Assembly (NCBI RefSeq): GCF_016806835.2
Contig: NZ_CP086113.1
Coordinates: 465,002 to 529,001, forward strand
Reading direction: 5' to 3'
From: Skermanella rosea
GTDB taxonomy: Bacteria > Pseudomonadota > Alphaproteobacteria > Azospirillales > Azospirillaceae
Length of the DNA: 64,000 bases
Both the position numbers and the translations under genes were made by a program. The notes beneath the pieces are model-generated. The model was not told the DNA's origin. It did no database searches and saw only the letters and a program-made list of their open reading frames with translations. Of the stretch, positions 47,881 to 56,798 are shown piece after piece. How positions within the stretch are numbered: position 1 is the stretch's first letter; every line of letters begins with the position of its first letter.

Positions 47881-48241
47881 CCGTTCCCCGAGCCGAGTAG
47901 GACGGGCTGGCCGCGATGACGGCGCGGAGCGGCCTGCCGATGCCGCTGGACCGGGGCCGGGCGCAACATGGATCGCATTGCCACATCGCCACGGAGCGCC
48001 GGCCGGCAAACTCTCCTGGCCCGCGGCTCCCGCCCGGCGGACCGGCGACTCCCGCGGTCCCGAATCCCGGACGAGGAGCCTTGCCCCCCTTCCCGCCGCC
48101 TTCTATTATCGCGCCGAATTGGGGACGGAACGTTCCGGGACCAGGGGTTCGACGACGACTTCCGCCGGCCTCGCGCGGTTCCGTCCGCAGCCCCCGACGA
48201 TCAAAGGCCGCCCGCTCCCGGGCGGCTGCGCAGAGGACCCG
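47881..48241. other. Intergenic region upstream of ilvD, no gene recognised
   Basis: About 360 GC-rich bases with no supported gene. It must carry the ilvD promoter, but no clear attenuator peptide with Ile/Leu/Val codons or terminator pair was found. Confidence 0.5.
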
Positions 48242-50104
48242 ATGCCCCATCTCCGTTCCAGGACTTCCACCCACGGCCGCAACATGGCCGGTGCACGCGG
48301 CCTGTGGCGCGCGACCGGCATGAAGGACGGCGATTTCGGCAAGCCGATCGTCGCGATCGCCAACTCCTTCACCCAGTTCGTGCCCGGCCACGTCCATCTG
48401 AAGGACCTGGGCCAGCTGGTCGCGCGGGAGATCGAGGCGGCGGGCGCCGTCGCGAAGGAGTTCAACACCATCGCGGTGGACGACGGCATCGCCATGGGCC
48501 ATTCCGGCATGCTGTACAGCCTGCCCTCGCGCGAGATCATCGCCGACAGCGTCGAGTACATGGTCAACGCCCATTGCGCCGACGCGCTGGTCTGCATCTC
48601 CAACTGCGACAAGATCACGCCGGGCATGCTGATGGCGGCCCTGCGGCTGAACATCCCCACCGTCTTCGTCTCCGGCGGCCCGATGGAGGCCGGCAAGGTC
48701 AAGCTGCACAACAAGACCCGGGCGGTCGATCTGGTCGACGCCATGGTCGCGGCGGCCGATCCCAGCCTGGACGACGCCGAGGTGCTGGAGATGGAGCGGT
48801 CCGCCTGCCCGACCTGCGGGTCGTGCTCGGGCATGTTCACCGCCAACTCCATGAACTGCCTGACCGAGGCGCTGGGGCTGGCGCTGCCGGGCAACGGCTC
48901 CGTGCTGGCGACCCATGCCGACCGGAAGGGCCTGTTCCTCCAGGCTGCGCGGACGGTGGTCGAGATCGCGCGCCGCTACTATGAGCAGGACGACGCCAGC
49001 GTCCTGCCCCGCTCGGTCGCGAGCTTCGAGGCGTTCGAGAACGCGATGATGCTCGACATCGCCATGGGCGGCTCGACCAACACCGTGCTGCACCTGCTGG
49101 CCGCCGCCCACGAGGCGGAGGTGGACTTCACCATGGCGGACATCGACCGGCTGTCCCGCCGCATCCCGCAGCTCTGCAAGGTCGCCCCCTCGGTCCCCGA
49201 CGTCCATATGGAGGACGTCCACCGCGCCGGCGGCATCATGGCGATCCTGGGCGAGCTGGACCGGGCCGGCCACCTGCACCGCGACCTTCCGGTGGTCCAC
49301 GCCCCGACCCTGGGCGCCGCGATCGACCGCTGGGACGTCAAGCGCACCGACGATCATGATGTCCTGCGCTTCTACTCGGCGGCTCCCGGCGGCATCCCGA
49401 CGGTGGTGGCCTTCAGCCAGGAACGGCGCTACCAGACGATCGACGTGGACCGGGCCGGCGGCGTGGTCCGCGATGCCGAGCACGCCTTCAGCAAGGATGG
49501 CGGCCTGGCGGTCCTCTACGGCAACCTGGCGGAGGACGGCTGCATCGTGAAGACGGCCGGAGTCGATGCCTCGATCCTGAAATTCTCCGGCCCGGCGCGC
49601 ATCTTCGAGAGCCAGGACGCGGCGGTCGAGGCGATCCTGAACGGCGGCATCCAGGCCGGCGACGTGGTGCTGATCCGCTACGAGGGACCGCGCGGGGGAC
49701 CCGGCATGCAGGAGATGCTGTACCCGACCAGCTACCTGAAGTCCAAGGGCCTGGGCAAGGCGTGCGCCCTGATCACCGACGGGCGGTTCTCCGGCGGCAC
49801 CTCCGGCCTGTCGATCGGCCATGTCTCGCCGGAAGCGGCCGAGGGCGGGACGATCGGGCTGGTCGAGGAAGGCGACCTGATCGAGATCGACATCCCGAAC
49901 CGCTCGATCCGGGTCGCCCTGACCGACCAGGAACTGGCCTCCCGCCGCGCCGCCATGGAGGCGCGCGGCGCCGACGCCTGGAAGCCGCGCGACCGCCACC
50001 GCCCCGTCTCGGTCGCATTGCAGGCCTACGCGGCCCTGACCACCAGCGCCGCCCGCGGCGCCGTCAGGGACGTGTCGGCGGCGACGCGGGCGCCTCGGCC
50101 GTAG
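48242..50104 (+). CDS. ilvD: Dihydroxy-acid dehydratase
   Basis: A 620-residue enzyme; ATG 48242 follows GAGGA. Starts [20 protein letters not shown], then [60 protein letters not shown] and the second Fe-S cysteine in [20 protein letters not shown], matching the [4Fe-4S]-type IlvD (E. coli 616 residues). C-terminal [20 protein letters not shown] is conserved. It makes 2-oxoisovalerate and 2-oxo-3-methylvalerate for valine and isoleucine. It is monocistronic and followed by a perfect 15-pair hairpin. Confidence 0.96.
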   Translation: MPHLRSRTSTHGRNMAGARGLWRATGMKDGDFGKPIVAIANSFTQFVPGHVHLKDLGQLVAREIEAAGAVAKEFNTIAVDDGIAMGHSGMLYSLPSREIIADSVEYMVNAHCADALVCISNCDKITPGMLMAALRLNIPTVFVSGGPMEAGKVKLHNKTRAVDLVDAMVAAADPSLDDAEVLEMERSACPTCGSCSGMFTANSMNCLTEALGLALPGNGSVLATHADRKGLFLQAARTVVEIARRYYEQDDASVLPRSVASFEAFENAMMLDIAMGGSTNTVLHLLAAAHEAEVDFTMADIDRLSRRIPQLCKVAPSVPDVHMEDVHRAGGIMAILGELDRAGHLHRDLPVVHAPTLGAAIDRWDVKRTDDHDVLRFYSAAPGGIPTVVAFSQERRYQTIDVDRAGGVVRDAEHAFSKDGGLAVLYGNLAEDGCIVKTAGVDASILKFSGPARIFESQDAAVEAILNGGIQAGDVVLIRYEGPRGGPGMQEMLYPTSYLKSKGLGKACALITDGRFSGGTSGLSIGHVSPEAAEGGTIGLVEEGDLIEIDIPNRSIRVALTDQELASRRAAMEARGADAWKPRDRHRPVSVALQAYAALTTSAARGAVRDVSAATRAPRP

Positions 50105-50120
50105 GTTCCGCATTCCCGGA

Positions 50121-50154
50121 CCGCCCCGCCGGACAGCCGTGTCCGGCGGGGCGG
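50121..50154 (+). terminator. Hairpin after ilvD
   Basis: CCGCCCCGCCGGACA (50121-50135) and TGTCCGGCGGGGCGG (50140-50154) form a perfect 15-pair stem with a four-base loop, 17 bases after the stop codon. A short GCGGTTCC follows instead of a T-run. Confidence 0.65.
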
Positions 50155-50459
50155 GCGGTTCCTGCGACCACGGCTGCCGGGCGGGATGAACAAGCCCCGA
50201 CGGTTCAACCTCGATACATTCCACGAAACAGCGGGCCCGAACACTCATCAGTGTCCGAAAGGCCGTCCCGGGGCCATGGGCGATCACCAGATCAAGTGAT
50301 CGCGCTTTCCAACATACCCTATTTGAGATGATCCAAAGGCAATTGCGAAACATACGCTTCAATTTGTTGTAAGCAGACTAGAAAAGAGCGAAAAACAGCA
50401 TGGTCAATGCAAAATCAGAAAAGAAACATAAGAAATGAAACGAATGAAGGAGATGCAAA
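50155..50459. other. Promoter region of the sulfatase operon
   Basis: About 300 bases with no gene. Positions 50325-50459 are unusually AT-rich and A-rich for this genome (for example AGAAAAGAGCGAAAAACAGC), ending in the strong ribosome site AAGGAG of the sulfatase gene. Probably the promoter and leader of that operon, perhaps recently acquired. Confidence 0.5.
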
Positions 50460-52004
50460 ATGCATGTGCTTGTCGCCTCTTTCATCCTGGCATTCGCAGT
50501 CTTTGTTCCTCCCTCGATGGCTCAGCAACAACAGCAGGACGGGCAACCGAATATCCTCGTGATATGGGGCGACGATATCGGCTGGTACAATATCAGCGCG
50601 TTCAACTTGGGCGTGATGGGATACAAGACGCCCAATATCGACCGGATCGCCCGTGAAGGTGCGCTATTCACCGACTGGTACGGACAGCAGAGCTGCACGG
50701 CCGGGCGCGCGGCGTTCATCACGGGGCAAGCGCCGGTTCGCACGGGGTTGACCAAGGTCGGCCTCCCCGGTGCGGAGATCGGGTTGAGGATGGAAGATCC
50801 GACGCTTGCCGGCCTGCTCAAGAGCCGCGGCTACATGACCGCCCAGTACGGCAAGAACCATCTGGGCGATCGTGACGAACACATGCCGACGAACCACGGT
50901 TTCGACGAGTTCTTCGGCAATCTCTACCACCTCAACGCCGAGGAGGAACCGGAGAACGAGGACTATCCCAAGGATCCGGCTTTCAAGAAAAAATACGGGC
51001 CGCGCGGCGTCATCAGGGCGACCGCGGGCGGCACCATCGAGGATACCGGTCCGCTGACGCGCAAACGGATGGAAACCGTGGACGAGGAAGTGACGGCTGG
51101 CGCCCTGGACTTCCTGGATCGGGCGACCACGGCGGGCAAGCCCTTTTTTCTCTGGTGGAATTCCACGCGGATGCACGTCTTTACCCGTCTGAAGCCTGAA
51201 TCCCGTGGCAGGACGGGGATCGGCATCTATCCGGACGGCATGGTCGAGCATGACGGGCACGTCGGGCAGTTGCTGAAGAAGCTCGACGATCTGGGCATCG
51301 CCGACAACACCATCGTGATGTATTCGACGGACAACGGCGCCGAGGTCATGAGCTGGCCGGACGGCGGCACGACGCCGTTCCGCGGCGAGAAGAACACCCA
51401 GTGGGAAGGCGGCTATCGCGTACCGACCCTGATCCGGTGGCCCGGCGTGATCGAGCCCGGCACCATCCACAACGATGTCTTTTCCCACGAGGACATGCTG
51501 CCCACGCTCGTGGCGGCCGCCGGCAATCCGAACATCAAGGAAGAACTGCTGAGGGGGTATTCGGCGATCGGGCGCGATTACAAGGTGCATCTCGACGGCT
51601 ACAACCTGCTGCCCTACTTGCGGGGCGAGGTCCGGGAAGCGCCGCGCAAGGAGTTCCTGTACTGGACCGACGGCGGGGATCTGGCGGCGCTCCGCTATGA
51701 TCAGTGGAAGTTGCACTTCCTGGAACAGCGGGCCGAGGGTTTCGATGTGTGGCAGGAACCGTTCGTCCAGCTCCGCGTACCGAAGCTGTTCACGTTGCGC
51801 GGCGACCCGTTCGAGCGGGCCGATGAGGAGGGCATGGACTATGTCCGCTGGAGGTTCGAGCGCATCTTCGCGCTGGTGCCGGCCCAGGCCTACGTCGCGA
51901 ACTGGCTCCAGAGCTTCAAGGAATTCCCGCCCCGGCAGAAGGCGGCGAGCTTCAGCATCGATCAGGTCATGGCCCGATTGGAAACCAACGCATCCGGAAA
52001 CTGA
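50460..52004 (+). CDS. Exported arylsulfatase (type I sulfatase)
   Basis: A 514-residue sulfatase; ATG 50460 follows AAGGAG. Residues 1-21 are a signal peptide (HVLVASFILAFAVFVPPSMA). The metal site begins NILVIWGDDIGWYNIS; the catalytic Cys lies in SCTAGRAAFITG (about residue 80), a C-x-A-x-R variant of C-x-P-x-R that is converted to formylglycine. TAQYGKNHLGD, FLWWNSTRMH and MYSTDNGAE add the remaining metal and sulfate ligands. It hydrolyses sulfate esters in the periplasm. It is first of a three-gene operon with a HAD phosphatase and a formylglycine-generating-enzyme homologue. Length fits the family of 500-560 residues. Confidence 0.93.
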   Translation: MHVLVASFILAFAVFVPPSMAQQQQQDGQPNILVIWGDDIGWYNISAFNLGVMGYKTPNIDRIAREGALFTDWYGQQSCTAGRAAFITGQAPVRTGLTKVGLPGAEIGLRMEDPTLAGLLKSRGYMTAQYGKNHLGDRDEHMPTNHGFDEFFGNLYHLNAEEEPENEDYPKDPAFKKKYGPRGVIRATAGGTIEDTGPLTRKRMETVDEEVTAGALDFLDRATTAGKPFFLWWNSTRMHVFTRLKPESRGRTGIGIYPDGMVEHDGHVGQLLKKLDDLGIADNTIVMYSTDNGAEVMSWPDGGTTPFRGEKNTQWEGGYRVPTLIRWPGVIEPGTIHNDVFSHEDMLPTLVAAAGNPNIKEELLRGYSAIGRDYKVHLDGYNLLPYLRGEVREAPRKEFLYWTDGGDLAALRYDQWKLHFLEQRAEGFDVWQEPFVQLRVPKLFTLRGDPFERADEEGMDYVRWRFERIFALVPAQAYVANWLQSFKEFPPRQKAASFSIDQVMARLETNASGN

Positions 52005-52075
52005 TCTTGCCGCCGGTGGACGGCTCCGGCCGTCCATCGAGCTGGATCGATCCGTTCCACGGGAGAGAAACGGCT

Positions 52076-53080
52076 ATGCGTGCCGATACGCGTGATTCAT
52101 CCGGCCTTCGGCTGATCGCGGTGGTCGCGATCCTGTGCCTCTTTCAGGTCGGCCATGCCTCGGCCGACCCTCTTCCATCCTGGAGGGATGGCGCCGGCAA
52201 GGCGGCGATCCTCGAGTTCGTTGCCGCCGTCACCGCCGAGGGCGGGCCGGATTTCGTGGCGCCGGCCGAGCGGGTCGCGGTGTTCGACAATGACGGGACG
52301 CTGTGGGTGGAGCAGCCCTACTATGCCCAACTTCAGTTCGCCCTTGACCGCGTCGGCATCCTGGCCCCGGAGCATCCGGAGTGGAAAACGGATCAACCCT
52401 TCAAGGCTGTGCTTGAAAACGATACCGGGGCCCTCCTGGCGGCTGGCGAGAGGGGACTGCTCGATCTCCTCATGGCGACGCATGCCGGAAACACCACCGA
52501 CGAATTCGCCGCTCTCGTGGCCGATTGGATTTCACGGGCGCGGCACGGGCGCTTCGATCGGCGCTTCACCGAACTGGTCTATCAGCCGATGCTGGAGGCG
52601 CTGAGGCTGCTTGAGGAGAACGGCTTCCAGAGCTTCATCGTTTCCGGAGGCGGCATCGAGTTCATGAGGCCCTGGGTCGAGCATGTCTACGGCCTGCCCC
52701 GCGAGCGTGTCATCGGGTCGAGCATCGTCACGGAATTCCGCGTGCGGGACGGCAAGCCTGTCCTGGTGCGGCTGCCGCAGGTGGACTTCATCGACGACAA
52801 GGCGGGCAAGCCGGTGGCCATCCAGAAGTTCATCGGGCGCCGGCCGATCGCCGTGTTCGGGAATTCCGACGGCGATCTCCAGATGCTGCAATGGGGCACA
52901 TCGGGAAATGGCCGCCGGCTCGGCGTGATCGTCCACCATGACGACGCCGGACGCGAATACAGCTACGATCGCGACAGCCATGTGGGTCGCCTCGACAAGG
53001 CGCTGGATGCCGCGGGTCCGGCGAACTGGCTGGTCGTCTCCATGCGGCGCGACTGGGAGCGCGTATTTCCATGGGAATAA
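52076..53080 (+). CDS. Exported HAD family phosphatase
   Basis: A 334-residue HAD hydrolase; ATG 52076 follows GGGAGAG. A signal peptide is clear (LRLIAVVAILCLFQVGHASA). The HAD motifs are present: RVAVFDNDGTLWVEQPYYAQ (motif I DxD), QSFIVSGGGIEFMRPWVEHV (motif II), KFIGRRPIAVFGNSDGDLQM (motifs III/IV), so it should be a periplasmic phosphatase. It lies between the sulfatase and the FGE-like gene; its last 10 bases overlap the next gene. Its role may be to remove phosphate from the substrate that the sulfatase desulfates; this is inference. Confidence 0.9.
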   Translation: MRADTRDSSGLRLIAVVAILCLFQVGHASADPLPSWRDGAGKAAILEFVAAVTAEGGPDFVAPAERVAVFDNDGTLWVEQPYYAQLQFALDRVGILAPEHPEWKTDQPFKAVLENDTGALLAAGERGLLDLLMATHAGNTTDEFAALVADWISRARHGRFDRRFTELVYQPMLEALRLLEENGFQSFIVSGGGIEFMRPWVEHVYGLPRERVIGSSIVTEFRVRDGKPVLVRLPQVDFIDDKAGKPVAIQKFIGRRPIAVFGNSDGDLQMLQWGTSGNGRRLGVIVHHDDAGREYSYDRDSHVGRLDKALDAAGPANWLVVSMRRDWERVFPWE

Positions 53081-54105
53081 GCGAGGCGATCCGGCACGGG
53101 GCCGTCGTTCTTGGCTCAATCCTCGCCAGTGCCGCAGCACAGGCTGATCAGCTCTGCGACAGCTACGGTGGCATGCCGCCCGGCCCGGACTCCCTGGCGG
53201 GAATGGCCCACATCGAAGGTGGCGCCTTCACCATGGGTGACGACGATGAACGACCGGAGGAGCGCAGGGCGCATCCGGTGACCGTATCGAGTTTCTGGAT
53301 CGACCGGCACGAAGTGACGAACGCGCAGTTCCGGCGGTTCGTCGCCGCGACCGGCTACGTCACGATGGCGGAGCGGGGGCTCGATCCGAAGGACAACCCG
53401 GGGATCCCGGCGGAGCTTCTGGAGCCCGGATCGATCGTGTTCCACAGCCCGGAAGGTTTGCGCGACTTGGCGGATGTCAGGCAGTGGTGGCGCTTTGCGC
53501 GCGGGGCAAACTGGCGCGCACCCTTGGGGCCGGGAAGCGAGATCGTCGGCAAGGACAATCATCCCGTCATACATGTCGCCTATCAGGATGCCTTGGCCTA
53601 TGCGCACTGGTTGGGCCACGACCTGCCGACCGAGGCGGAGTGGGAATTCGCCGCCCGCGGCGGGCTCGACGGCGCCACCTACAGCTGGGGGGACCGGTAC
53701 TTCGACCCGGCGTCGGGATGGAAAGCCAATACGTGGCAGGGTCTGTTCCCGGTCAAGGACAGCGCGGACGACGGCTATCACGGTACCGCGCCCGTCGGAT
53801 GCTTCGTTCCCAACGGGTACGGCTTGTTCGACATGGCCGGCAATGTCTGGGAGTATACGAAGGACTGGTATGTCCCGGGCCATCCGGCCGATGCGGCGAC
53901 CGACCCGGGCGGCCCGAGCGAGTCCGCTGCGGCACGGCATGCCGGAGCGGCCGGTCCTTCGGTGGTCATCAAGGGCGGATCATGGCTGTGCGCGCAGAAT
54001 TTCTGCGCCCGCTACCGGCCGAGCGCCCGCCAGCCGCAGGAGTTGAGCCTGGGGGCAAGCCATCTGGGCTTCCGCACCGTGCACCGCGCCCCGGATCGCC
54101 CCTGA
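53071..54105 (+). CDS. Formylglycine-generating enzyme (SUMF1) family protein
   Basis: A 344-residue protein with an N-terminal signal-like stretch (HGAVVLGSILASAAAQA), then the FGE-sulfatase domain: MAHIEGGAFTMGDDDERPEE, VSSFWIDRHEVTNAQFRRFV, VAYQDALAYAHWLGHDLPTE, AEWEFAARGGLDGATYSWGD, YGLFDMAGNVWEYTKDWYVP and GGSWLCAQNFCARYRPSARQ, with the two catalytic cysteines spaced C-x4-C as in genuine FGE. It oxidises the sulfatase Cys to formylglycine using copper and oxygen. It ends the sulfatase operon, overlaps the HAD gene by 10 bases, and its export sequence fits periplasmic or aerobic maturation. FGE in bacteria is usually cytoplasmic, so location is notable. Confidence 0.9.
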   Translation: MGISEAIRHGAVVLGSILASAAAQADQLCDSYGGMPPGPDSLAGMAHIEGGAFTMGDDDERPEERRAHPVTVSSFWIDRHEVTNAQFRRFVAATGYVTMAERGLDPKDNPGIPAELLEPGSIVFHSPEGLRDLADVRQWWRFARGANWRAPLGPGSEIVGKDNHPVIHVAYQDALAYAHWLGHDLPTEAEWEFAARGGLDGATYSWGDRYFDPASGWKANTWQGLFPVKDSADDGYHGTAPVGCFVPNGYGLFDMAGNVWEYTKDWYVPGHPADAATDPGGPSESAAARHAGAAGPSVVIKGGSWLCAQNFCARYRPSARQPQELSLGASHLGFRTVHRAPDRP

Positions 54106-54175
54106 AATCCGGGGCCGCGCGATCCGGAGGCGTTCGGGCCGGGTGACCCCGGGAGGCCCCGGGGGGAAGGCGCCT

Positions 54176-54952
54176 TCAGAAACGCATGACCAATCCCACC
54201 AGCGGACCGTACTGGCTGACATCGACATCGACCCGATCCGCCGAATAGCGGATGGAAAGATAGCGGAACCCCGCATTGGCGCTGACCCGCTCGGAAATCG
54301 CGTATTCCACGCCGGCGAAGATCTGCCAGGTGAACTCCGATCCGATCCCGAACCCGCCGATTTCGGCGATTCCGCCCACCGTCCACGTCTCGGACAAGGG
54401 CAGCCGCCCGCGCACGCCGATAACCGGGTCCCACCAGCTGACGTCGAGATCAGCCCCGGCCGTCGCTCCCTCCCGGGCGCTGCTCGTCGCCGTCACGTCG
54501 GTGCTCATCCGCACGTACCTGGCTCCGGCGAAGGGCTCGATCAGCCTTCCCCGGTCCACATAGGCATGGTATCCGAACGCCGTCGTGGTGAGCAGCATCT
54601 TCGTATCGACATCGACCGACACCGACGGATTGCCGCGGACCGAGCCGTCGTTGCCCAGGTCCGAATAGACGGTGTCGTTGAGCAGCGCGAAGCGTCCGTA
54701 AGTGATTTCCCCGGCCCCCATCACGCCGAAATCCAGGGATTCGAGAAGGTCTCCCCGGCTGATCGAGGTCTCGACGGTCCGCCCGCCGGCCGCCGAAGAG
54801 AACTCGCCGTCGATCCTCGGCAGCCAGACATACAGGGCCGCGGAGCCGCCGAACTCCTCCGCCCGGATGCCGCGGGTTCCCGCCAGGAGGGCAGCGGCCG
54901 CGGCGGTCGCGACGGCAAGGACACGTGCCGAACTGAAGGCGGCTGATCGCAT
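54176..54952 (-). CDS. Outer-membrane beta-barrel protein
   Basis: A 258-residue protein; ATG 54952 follows GGGAGAAG. Residues 1-31 are a signal peptide (SARVLAVATAAAAALLAGTR). The mature part has alternating beta-strands with aromatic ends: GGSAALYVWLPRIDGEFSSA, MLLTTTAFGYHAYVDRG, LIEPFAGARYVRMSTDV, DVSWWDPVIGVRGRLPLSET, FTWQIFAGVEYAISERVSAN, and ends GLVMRF, the C-terminal Phe of outer-membrane proteins. It resembles OmpW/OmpA-like or opacity-family porins. It lies between the FGE operon (convergent, 70 bases) and the second sulfatase gene on the same strand (58 bases), so it may serve uptake of sulfated compounds. Confidence 0.82.
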   Translation of the reverse strand: MRSAAFSSARVLAVATAAAAALLAGTRGIRAEEFGGSAALYVWLPRIDGEFSSAAGGRTVETSISRGDLLESLDFGVMGAGEITYGRFALLNDTVYSDLGNDGSVRGNPSVSVDVDTKMLLTTTAFGYHAYVDRGRLIEPFAGARYVRMSTDVTATSSAREGATAGADLDVSWWDPVIGVRGRLPLSETWTVGGIAEIGGFGIGSEFTWQIFAGVEYAISERVSANAGFRYLSIRYSADRVDVDVSQYGPLVGLVMRF

Positions 54953-55007
54953 TGACTTCTCCCGTCGGGCTCCGCTTGCACGGGGCGCTGCCGTCGCGCC
55001 CTTCCCC

Positions 55008-56798
55008 TTACATGTCCACGCGGTCGATGGCCCAGTCCACCAGCGGAATGTTCGGCAGCTCCCTTCCGTCATCGACGCCGATCTCGGTCCGGATGATCGT
55101 GTTCAGCTTGGCATTCATCGCGAGGATGAGATCCTTGTTCGCCACCCTGTCCCTGGCGAGATTGTCGGTCTCGGAAGGATCCCGTTCCAGGTCGAACAGC
55201 TCGACATCGTTATGGTCGTAGAGCTGGTCGAGGGTGGTCGGCTCGTTGTGCTCGGTCGGCGCGAAATAGCGGCTGAACTTGTAACGGCCGTCGAAGACGG
55301 TGCGCAGGCTGCCCCGTTTCTTCAAGTCTGGCAGGTATCGCTGGCGGGCCAGTTCGATGAACGCGTTCTTGCCGGCGGCCCTGGCCGCGGCGTTGCGCTC
55401 CATGATGCCCGCGTCGTTGAGGGCCAGCCCGCTGTAGGTGAACAGGACGGCATCGCGGACGGCGTGGACTCCGGCCGAAGCCGGACCGGCCAGGAGAGGC
55501 GAAAGATCCTTGCCCGGCAGGTCGCGCCCGGCCAGCTCCCCCACGCCTCCGGACGGAACGCCGGCCATGGAAAGCAGCGTCGGCACCATGTCGATGTGCG
55601 ACGACAGCGCTCGGCAGTCCTGCCCGCCGCCGACGTCGGGGTGGATCAGGTAGAACGGCAGGTGGATGGCCTCCTGGTAGGCGAAGGGACCCTTTCCGCG
55701 CATCCCGTGCGCGCCCGCCGCCTCGCCGTGGTCGGTGGTGTAGATGACGATCGTGCGGTCCGCCAGACCAAGATCGTCAAGCTCGCCGAGAACCCGTGCG
55801 AGCTGGGCGTCCACGCCGCGCGTGCAGTTGACGTAGTAGTCGTTGAACCGGTGCCAGCGCTCCTCTTCCATGGGCACCTCGCCCAGGATGTGGCGCCAGG
55901 CCTTCATGAACTCCCCATGGGCCTTCGGACGGCCCGGCGCGTCGAGCGGCTCCCTGAGGCTCGTCGGCAGCGGCTGATCCCAGCTTTTCCTGTAGAGGGG
56001 GTGGTCGGGCGCCCGCGCCGCCTGCATCATCAGGCCGCCGGGGTCCTGGACCCGCTCGCCCGGCAGGTCGGTATTGAAATACATGACGTCGTGGGGGTTG
56101 ACCAAGCTGACGAACAGGCACCACGGCTTTCCGTCGTCCGACAGCGGGCGGCCGTTGCGGCGCAGCCAGGTCACCGCGCTCCCGGAAATCAGGTGGTCGA
56201 ACTGGTATCCGCCGAGCGTGTGCCCGATGATGTCGCCGGGGCCGTTGTAATCGGCGAAGCCGTACCGCTCCATTTCGCCGGTGAAAAGAAGGTCCGGATC
56301 CTTGCTGTCGAATTCCTTGTTGAGATGCCACTTGCCTTTGTAGGCGGTGTAGTACCCGGCCTTGCGCAACATATGGCCGATGGTCTGGACGCCAGGCGGA
56401 AACCCTTTGATCCAGGGCACGTCGCAATTCTCGAACATGCCGTTGTTCGGGGTCGTGAGACCGGTCATGAGAACGCTGCGCGACGAGGTGCACATGGTCG
56501 CCGGGCAGTAATGGGCGTGGAACGTGACGCCTTTCCGCCGCAGCATTTCCTGTCCGGGCAGGCTCAGCCCGGCCGGCCACGAGGAACGGTACCGCTCCTG
56601 GTCCGAGAACAGGAAGAGTATGTTCGGCCGGCTCCTGGCGGCGGCCCGCGCAGGACGCGGCGCTTCGTCGGCCATCGCGACCCGCGCCGGCCCCAACCCC
56701 GATGAGGCCGCCGCGGCACCTGCCGCCAAGCCGAAGAAGCCGCGCCGGGAAACCGGGACGGCGCTTGCCGAGGCCGAGGCGTCTGGATATCGCGTCAC
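55008..56798 (-). CDS. Tat-exported sulfatase
   Basis: A 596-residue sulfatase. GTG 56798 (ribosome site GGAGGG) overlaps the AraC stop as GTGA. A twin-arginine signal is present: VPVSRRGFFGLAAGAAAASS. Metal site NILFLFSDQERYRSSW; catalytic Cys in ATMCTSSRSVLMTGL, C-T-S-S-R, a C-x-S-x-R variant of the formylglycine motif; YKGKWHLN, SLVNPHDVM, VIYTTDHGEAAG supply the other ligands. Serine at position +2 is unusual for FGE-type substrates but occurs in sulfatase families matured by either FGE or anSME. It is regulated with AraC and lies upstream of the outer-membrane protein gene on the same strand. Confidence 0.9.
   Translation of the reverse strand: MTRYPDASASASAVPVSRRGFFGLAAGAAAASSGLGPARVAMADEAPRPARAAARSRPNILFLFSDQERYRSSWPAGLSLPGQEMLRRKGVTFHAHYCPATMCTSSRSVLMTGLTTPNNGMFENCDVPWIKGFPPGVQTIGHMLRKAGYYTAYKGKWHLNKEFDSKDPDLLFTGEMERYGFADYNGPGDIIGHTLGGYQFDHLISGSAVTWLRRNGRPLSDDGKPWCLFVSLVNPHDVMYFNTDLPGERVQDPGGLMMQAARAPDHPLYRKSWDQPLPTSLREPLDAPGRPKAHGEFMKAWRHILGEVPMEEERWHRFNDYYVNCTRGVDAQLARVLGELDDLGLADRTIVIYTTDHGEAAGAHGMRGKGPFAYQEAIHLPFYLIHPDVGGGQDCRALSSHIDMVPTLLSMAGVPSGGVGELAGRDLPGKDLSPLLAGPASAGVHAVRDAVLFTYSGLALNDAGIMERNAAARAAGKNAFIELARQRYLPDLKKRGSLRTVFDGRYKFSRYFAPTEHNEPTTLDQLYDHNDVELFDLERDPSETDNLARDRVANKDLILAMNAKLNTIIRTEIGVDDGRELPNIPLVDWAIDRVDM

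Noticed and set aside
54106..54175. CCCCGGGAGGCCCCGGGG as a terminator between the FGE and OMP genes
   Set aside because: The symmetry is imperfect and short in very GC-rich DNA and there is no T-run on either strand.
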